64,000 nt of DNA from Parus major (lineage: Eukaryota > Chordata > Aves > Passeriformes > Paridae). Position numbers and translations under genes: made by a program. Position 1 is the first letter of the stretch. Each line of letters starts with the position of its first letter. Shown piece after piece: positions 58,929-64,000 of the stretch. The DNA is taken from contig NC_031799.1 in NCBI RefSeq assembly GCF_001522545.3, forward strand, positions 32,951,354 through 33,015,353, in the 5' to 3' direction. Under the pieces are notes generated by a model that was given only the letters and a program-made list of their open reading frames with translations, did not search any database and was not told the DNA's origin.

Positions 58929-59020
58929 NNNNNNNNNNNNNNNNNNNNNNNNNNNNNNNNNNNNNNNNNNNNNNNNNNNNNNNNNNNNNNNNNNNNNNNN
59001 NNNNNNNNNNNNNNNNNNNN
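58929..59020. other. Assembly gap (92 N)
   Basis: The sequence is undetermined for 92 bases. The left flank is C-rich (CCTGCCCCTCCC) and the right flank begins GTTCCTGCCTGC, so the missing bases may be GC-rich or repetitive. Open frames drawn through the gap are meaningless. Confidence 0.99.
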
Positions 59021-60530
59021 GTTCCTGCCTGCAAGGTACAACATGCTTTCAGATTTAGGAAAATCATTCTGGATTTACTCCAGTTACTTGACTTATAGAA
59101 GGAATATCCATCCCCCAAACAGCTTTCATGGTCATTACCTGCCAATTGACAAAATTTACGAACAGATCATTTTTCATTCAATTTCTTCTTTTTTCAGGTC
59201 TTTAATTTCATATTTCTGTTACAGCTTCCACATTTTATTATCCACCTCCCTCACTTCCTTGCATGCTGCTATAAAAAGAAGCATTCTTCCTTCTTCAGAG
59301 CTGAGAAGCTCTATTCAGAACTTGAATATGACTAATGGAAAGCAATGGTTTTTTTTAAAATAACTGAATGAAGAAAGGTTTGGAAAGGAATTTCAGCATG
59401 TGTCCTTACATTTGTTTTAATGTACCTCCATGTGCTTCATAGACAATTTTTTGCTAATTCTGTAGAACAGTAAAAATTTGCTTTCTGTAGCATTCTGTTT
59501 ACTAAGAATAAAAATGTAGTTTATCCAGATCAAAATATTCACTTATTCACTTATATTCACTTACGACTAGCAGCAAGTATGAAGAAGGAAATTATTTGGT
59601 AGATCTACAAAACCCAGGAGAGTTAAATCAGCCTGAGGTGAAATTAGCCTACCTCTAAGTAAGAGGATTTTTTTTAAAAAACAGGTACCAGGACTGGAAA
59701 TAGAACTACTTTTATTTCATCTTTCCTGGTACATAAAATTTAAAAAAATACATCTCATCACTTTGATGGTTACTTTATCTCATATGCCATTAGGACTTTC
59801 TCTTCATTACCTTTGTCCTGGCAGTCAGAGAGGTATGTGGACTGAAAGAGGGCATAGATTTACTGAGAAAGGAACACATGATGGGGATCATTTAATATAA
59901 CTGAGAGAAAAAATGGACCATTTCAACCAGTACCATGTCACTTAATATTTTTTAGTAGCACGTGCACCTCACCATAGCCAAACACCATCTATTGGACTTT
60001 TCAACATGGAGCTAGAACAAAGAGCACCACACATATTAGAATTTGCACTAGGGGATCTCTAAAATTCTCATATGCACTATTGAACAGCAGCTTGTTAATG
60101 AACAGCTCAACTCATTTTTCTCTATTGCCTGACAATAGAGAGAACCCCATATAAATAAGACTGGGAATCTTCAGTGCCAGTGAACAGCCCAAGTGTGGTC
60201 TAGGACAGAAGAATGCTTCAGGCCCATTTCTGTCAATGGGCAAATTCAAAGTTATTCTGAAAATGTATGTATGTATTAAAATAAATTAATCATGGTAATG
60301 ATCAGTTATTTTCTGAAGTGTTGTTAAGAATATAGGAATGGAGGGGGAATGTTGTGGACTTTCACTGAACAATAGCAGAAATAAATTAAAACTGAATTTT
60401 AGTAAATTCAGCAAACCCCTGAGGAATGGCTTCAAGTATTTTGGGACTGTATAGGAATGAATAGTACAGATCTTCACAGGCCATTAAGTTAACATAAGCC
60501 ATAAAGTCAAGATTCCTACTGAAGTTTCAT
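59021..60530. other. No gene recognised
   Basis: AT-rich sequence. A short triple repeat of ATTCACTT occurs near 59539-59563. The open frame running from the gap to 59363 has no recognisable domain. Confidence 0.5.
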
Positions 60531-60539
60531 AATAATGAC

Positions 60540-60880
60540 CAGACATTGCTTGTAGTAAGCCACGCTTGTATTATTGCCTATTAATTGTCAATTAGTTACA
60601 GCATAATGTGACAAGTATGCTTTTACTCCAGATCAAGCTGCCAGCTTCTTTCATGTTATTTTCCTCATTACAACTGATGAAGAAATAAGAGAAGAATTAC
60701 AATGCAAAAAGACAAGCTAGGTACAATTGCCATGTCTGCTTCATGCTGGGCTGAAATTTCTCAGTGGACTGTCTTGCATCATATAAGGTATTTGCATGCC
60801 CCTGGAGCGTCATTTACTCTTTATTCCTTTATGTAAATTGATGCAGTTACTTGGTTTGTGAGCAGCATGGTGTTAGTTTT
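60540..60880. promoter_or_regulatory. Candidate conserved non-coding block (homeodomain and octamer sites)
   Basis: TATTAATTG and CAATTAGTTA lie within 20 bp near 60578-60597, and a perfect octamer, ATTTGCAT, lies at 60790-60797. The sequence has few low-complexity runs and several palindromic homeodomain half-sites. This fits a POU/homeodomain enhancer, but the assignment is from motif content only. Confidence 0.25.
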
Positions 60881-60889
60881 TACAGCTGA

Positions 60890-62980
60890 TTGCAGAGTTA
60901 AAGAGTGCTATGTTTAGAAATACATTATCTCAACAGAAATATTCTGAAGCTATGTCCTCAGCTAAAATACCTACATGAAGGAGAAGGGGCCAGGAAAAGC
61001 CAGCCCTTTATGACAATGTGTAGGGCAGGGTCAATTTTGTTGTAGGAAAGATCTCAGTTGGGGCTATTTATATTAGCATTCAGCTTTTGTTGAACACCTC
61101 CCTCATAAAATTGGCTTATCTCTGCATATTAACAAAACTTTTTGTTTCTCTGTGCTCCTCATTAAGAGAGAAGCAACTGATTATGCCTGTGAGTAGTATT
61201 ATTGCTATTCAGTTCCCACCTCTCCTATTAAGTATTCCCAGGCCACTAGGTCTGTGCTTAAGCAACATTACTATAAATTTTCCAGGGGAAAGACTATGGC
61301 ACAAACAGACTCCTGGAGAGAAAAAATAGCTAATGCCTAGGCTTTCACAGAGCGTCCTGCAGCTCCTTCCATATTCAGGGGACGTCACCAGCTGCTGAAA
61401 ACATGTTTGTCTTGGCGTCTGGAAAGAATCTGCAAAGCAAGTGCCATGGCACCATTTGGCACAGGTAGTGCTGGGAAATAATGTTATACTAAGATAAATC
61501 AATAGATTGACTGTACTGAACAGATCTGGTAAAAAATTTAGAACAACTTACTCAGCTATTTGTGCAACCTGCTGATGAAACAGAATGTTAAAAATGTTCA
61601 TAGAACAGGTTTAGCAGCTTAGTCTTTCTTGTCTGCCTCCTGCATAATAACCAGATTTCAACTTCAGTGTGTCTTCTTTCCCAATCACAAAATAAGGCAT
61701 TAATTTTTCCTACATGAGCTTTCACAATGACTCTCCATGTACCACCTACATGCTGTTTTGAACACACACTGTCCAGTGTCCATGGTAGGCTTAAAGAGAT
61801 CAGGCAAAACCCCACACAAATTCAGTTTTCATTCTCTTAAGACCCTGACAAACATTACTGCAGCACATGACTGCACTGGCTCTCTTAGAGCCCTGCTGAG
61901 CTCTGCTCCACTGAGGAGTACAGAGACGTCCCCTGTGGACAATCTTCATGTCACCCATGTGTAGTTAGCTATTGGTGTGGTGAGGGGACAGAAGGGTGCT
62001 TCAATGTGCCTGTGAGAAATTGAGAGCCCTTAAATTCTCTGATGTCTTACAGGATTACACTAAATAACTGCGAAAAGGCATGACAGGGAACACATGTCAA
62101 TGAGGCAATGTTTTCTAGTTGTAGAAAGTATTGGGAAAGCAATATGAAAATGAAAGTGTGCATTTTTACCCAAAATTAAAAAAAAATAGATAGGAATTTT
62201 TTTATACTTACAAAAATTATTTTTAAAAGTTATGGTTATCCAGTCTACCAGGTAATAGACAAAAATATACCATTAATGAGACCAATAAAAGATAAAGTGT
62301 TTCCCCATCCCCTTATTTCAAGGGTAATAATTATTTAGATAATCTTTAAAAAATGTTGAAAATAACTTGCGAGAGGTAAGGAGGGAACAAGGTGAGGAGC
62401 AGTTATTTCCTTTCTCTAAACACATTGCCATGCAAAGAACAGAGCTCCAAAATTTCCAGATGGGTTTTCCCTGTGGTGGAAAGAGTCTGTGTGTGTTTGA
62501 CATTCCTCCTGAGTCAGCTCACCAGTAAACCAGTCCTTTGCAGAGAAGGGCGCAGGAGTAGAGTTCTGTAGCTTCTGCTACAGTGGCATCCAGGACAGTG
62601 AATGAACTCATGTAAAATTTCTGTTGTGGCGAGTCCTTCATTCTCTTGAGAAAACACACAGCTTTGCAGCATAACTATGCTGCCTGTAGATATATGTCTC
62701 TTTATATAGTCATTTACTTAACACAATGGAAGCTTAAGACTCCCTAAATTTCAGCTTATTGATACATCAAATGCATGTTTTTCTTGTGCTTATAAGCAGA
62801 AAAGTAGTCTGCCAAGGGTACAAGAGCTCACATGATGCTCTTCCTGATGTGAAAGCAGAATGAAGTAACTGAGAAGCTGACCAGTTATATTGACCATATT
62901 AAACTGACCATATTCTGTTCATCTGGGATTGCCCCTGTCCCCTGTCACGCTACTGATTTCATAATGGAAGCCTACTATAT
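60890..62980. other. No gene recognised
   Basis: Ordinary AT-rich sequence with short open frames in unrelated phases on both strands. Nothing recognisable. Confidence 0.5.
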
Positions 62981-62990
62981 CCAAAAACAA

Positions 62991-63072
62991 ATGTTCAAAG
63001 GAAAGGAAAAATGTCAAAGCCACCATATTAAAAAAATGTTCAAAGGAAAGGAAAAATGTCAAAACCACCACA
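62991..63072. repeat. 45-bp tandem duplication, two copies
   Basis: The unit starting ATGTTCAAAGGAAAGGAAAA at 62991 is repeated at 63036 with few changes (CAAAGCCACCATATT against CAAAACCACCACACT). On the minus strand it produces a repeated Leu-Thr-Phe-Phe-Leu-Ser-Phe-Glu-His peptide in a chance open frame. Confidence 0.95.
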
Positions 63073-64000
63073 CTGAATGAATGCCAATGCACAGAGTTAT
63101 ATACATGCAACACCGGCTTATTCAGAATTTCTTCCGTCTCAGTGTGGTGGCCCCATGGTACTGATGAGGCCTCTGTGCAGTTGCATATGCTCTACTTCAC
63201 TGACTGAGATTTTCTGTGTCTGTGTTATTAATGGTAAGTTGTTGGTAAATGTTTAAATCATGACACATGGAGATAATACAGAACAGTACCCTCTGTGGTA
63301 TTATAAATCTCTAAAACTGATTTTTAAACTAGTTAAGATGTAGTCTAGGGTTGCTTGTTCAGGCTTAATTTGACTTATCAGCTATGATACCATTTGTACT
63401 TGAAGAGAAACAGCTGCATTTTCAGCTACTAAAGCTGACTTGAGGACTTTATATAAGAGACCAGTTGAATCAACACAGATACAGTCTCTTTCATATTCAT
63501 TAACTGTCCCAGCTGAAAAACGTTCCAAAGCAAATAAATGAAGCAAACCCAAGCAATAATAGAAGTATTACATTTCAGTGAATGGAAAATTTTCTATTTC
63601 TGAAACCAGTGAGACCCTTCCCCATCCAAGTGACAGAGAACTTTTTATCCTCTAATGCAAGAGACTAATGGGCTCCTAAAGGTCTTCTGAAGAGCAACAC
63701 TACTCCCTGTTTTTTGAAGTTACGTACCACTACCCCTCAGAGAGGGCAGTAAAAATCCAAGCCAATAAGAGGCATTTTTTCCTGCTGCTGTCTTGATTTT
63801 TTGCCCACTGGAAGCTGGGAGCCACCAAGCTGGAGTCTCATATATGCCAGAGGCAGACTATTCCACTCCCTTACTACTGGGGACAATGAATCCTAGGGGA
63901 TGATTTGCAGGATCTCATGGAGAACTGCATCTGAGGGAGACAAAAAAGGACCGGACTTTGCATGTTCTGGATGCTGGTAGTATGATCACCCTGGAGAATC
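63073..64000. other. No gene recognised
   Basis: The last 900 bases hold no recognisable gene, repeat family or regulatory cluster. Confidence 0.5.

Noticed and set aside
58851..59363. 170-codon open frame across the gap
   Set aside because: It includes 92 undetermined bases, so continuity of the frame is unknown.
1..64000. CRISPR arrays, phage, operons, integrons or other bacterial systems
   Set aside because: No spaced direct repeats, no dense coding and CR1 LINEs present: the window is vertebrate nuclear DNA.

Overview
The window reads as nuclear DNA of a bird. It is AT-rich and repeat-poor, and its clearly recognisable interspersed repeats are 5'-truncated CR1 LINEs ending in the typical ATTCTGTGATTCT-type 3' tail. 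Another CR1-bearing sauropsid cannot be excluded from sequence alone, and I cannot name the species or locus.

No protein-coding gene can be called with confidence. The longest open frames (about 110-170 codons) are near what chance predicts for roughly 40% GC over 64 kb and six frames. The longest ones are also explained by a poly-T run (minus strand, 10910-11410) or by a CR1 element read backwards (7352-7831). The window is best described as an intergenic desert or the inside of very large introns.

Layout. 1-7.5 kb: unannotated DNA with an A/C-rich tract at 3.7-3.9 kb. 7.57-7.98 kb: CR1 with an internal deletion. 8.16-8.62 kb: the only CpG-rich patch, followed by CAA, G-quadruplex-type and GGTT tracts. 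9.1 kb: a possible ancient CR1/L3-type remnant. 9.5-9.9 kb: an exon-like block with a hydrophobic N-terminus. 13.1-13.4 kb: a GATA-site cluster. 22.3 kb: a 29-bp-stem hairpin. 22.79-23.63 kb: the longest CR1 copy. 23.9-24.35 kb: two adjacent exon-like blocks in matching phase, with a possible terminal exon at 26.7 kb. 36.1-36.6 kb: CR1. 41.1 and 45.4 kb: short CR1 tails. 45.8-45.95 kb: three TAATTA sites in 46 bp. 48.5 kb: a CR1 3' end on the minus strand. 58,929-59,020: an assembly gap. 60.5-60.9 kb: a second homeodomain/octamer-rich block.

The most useful leads are a tentative 163-codon, four-exon plus-strand model (9.5, 23.9, 24.3 and 26.7 kb), several isolated exon-like blocks with good splice sites, the clustered transcription-factor-site blocks and the long hairpin. 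All are hypotheses for alignment, RNA or conservation data to settle. I saw no tRNA, rRNA, CRISPR array, retroviral gene or coherent undescribed multi-gene system.
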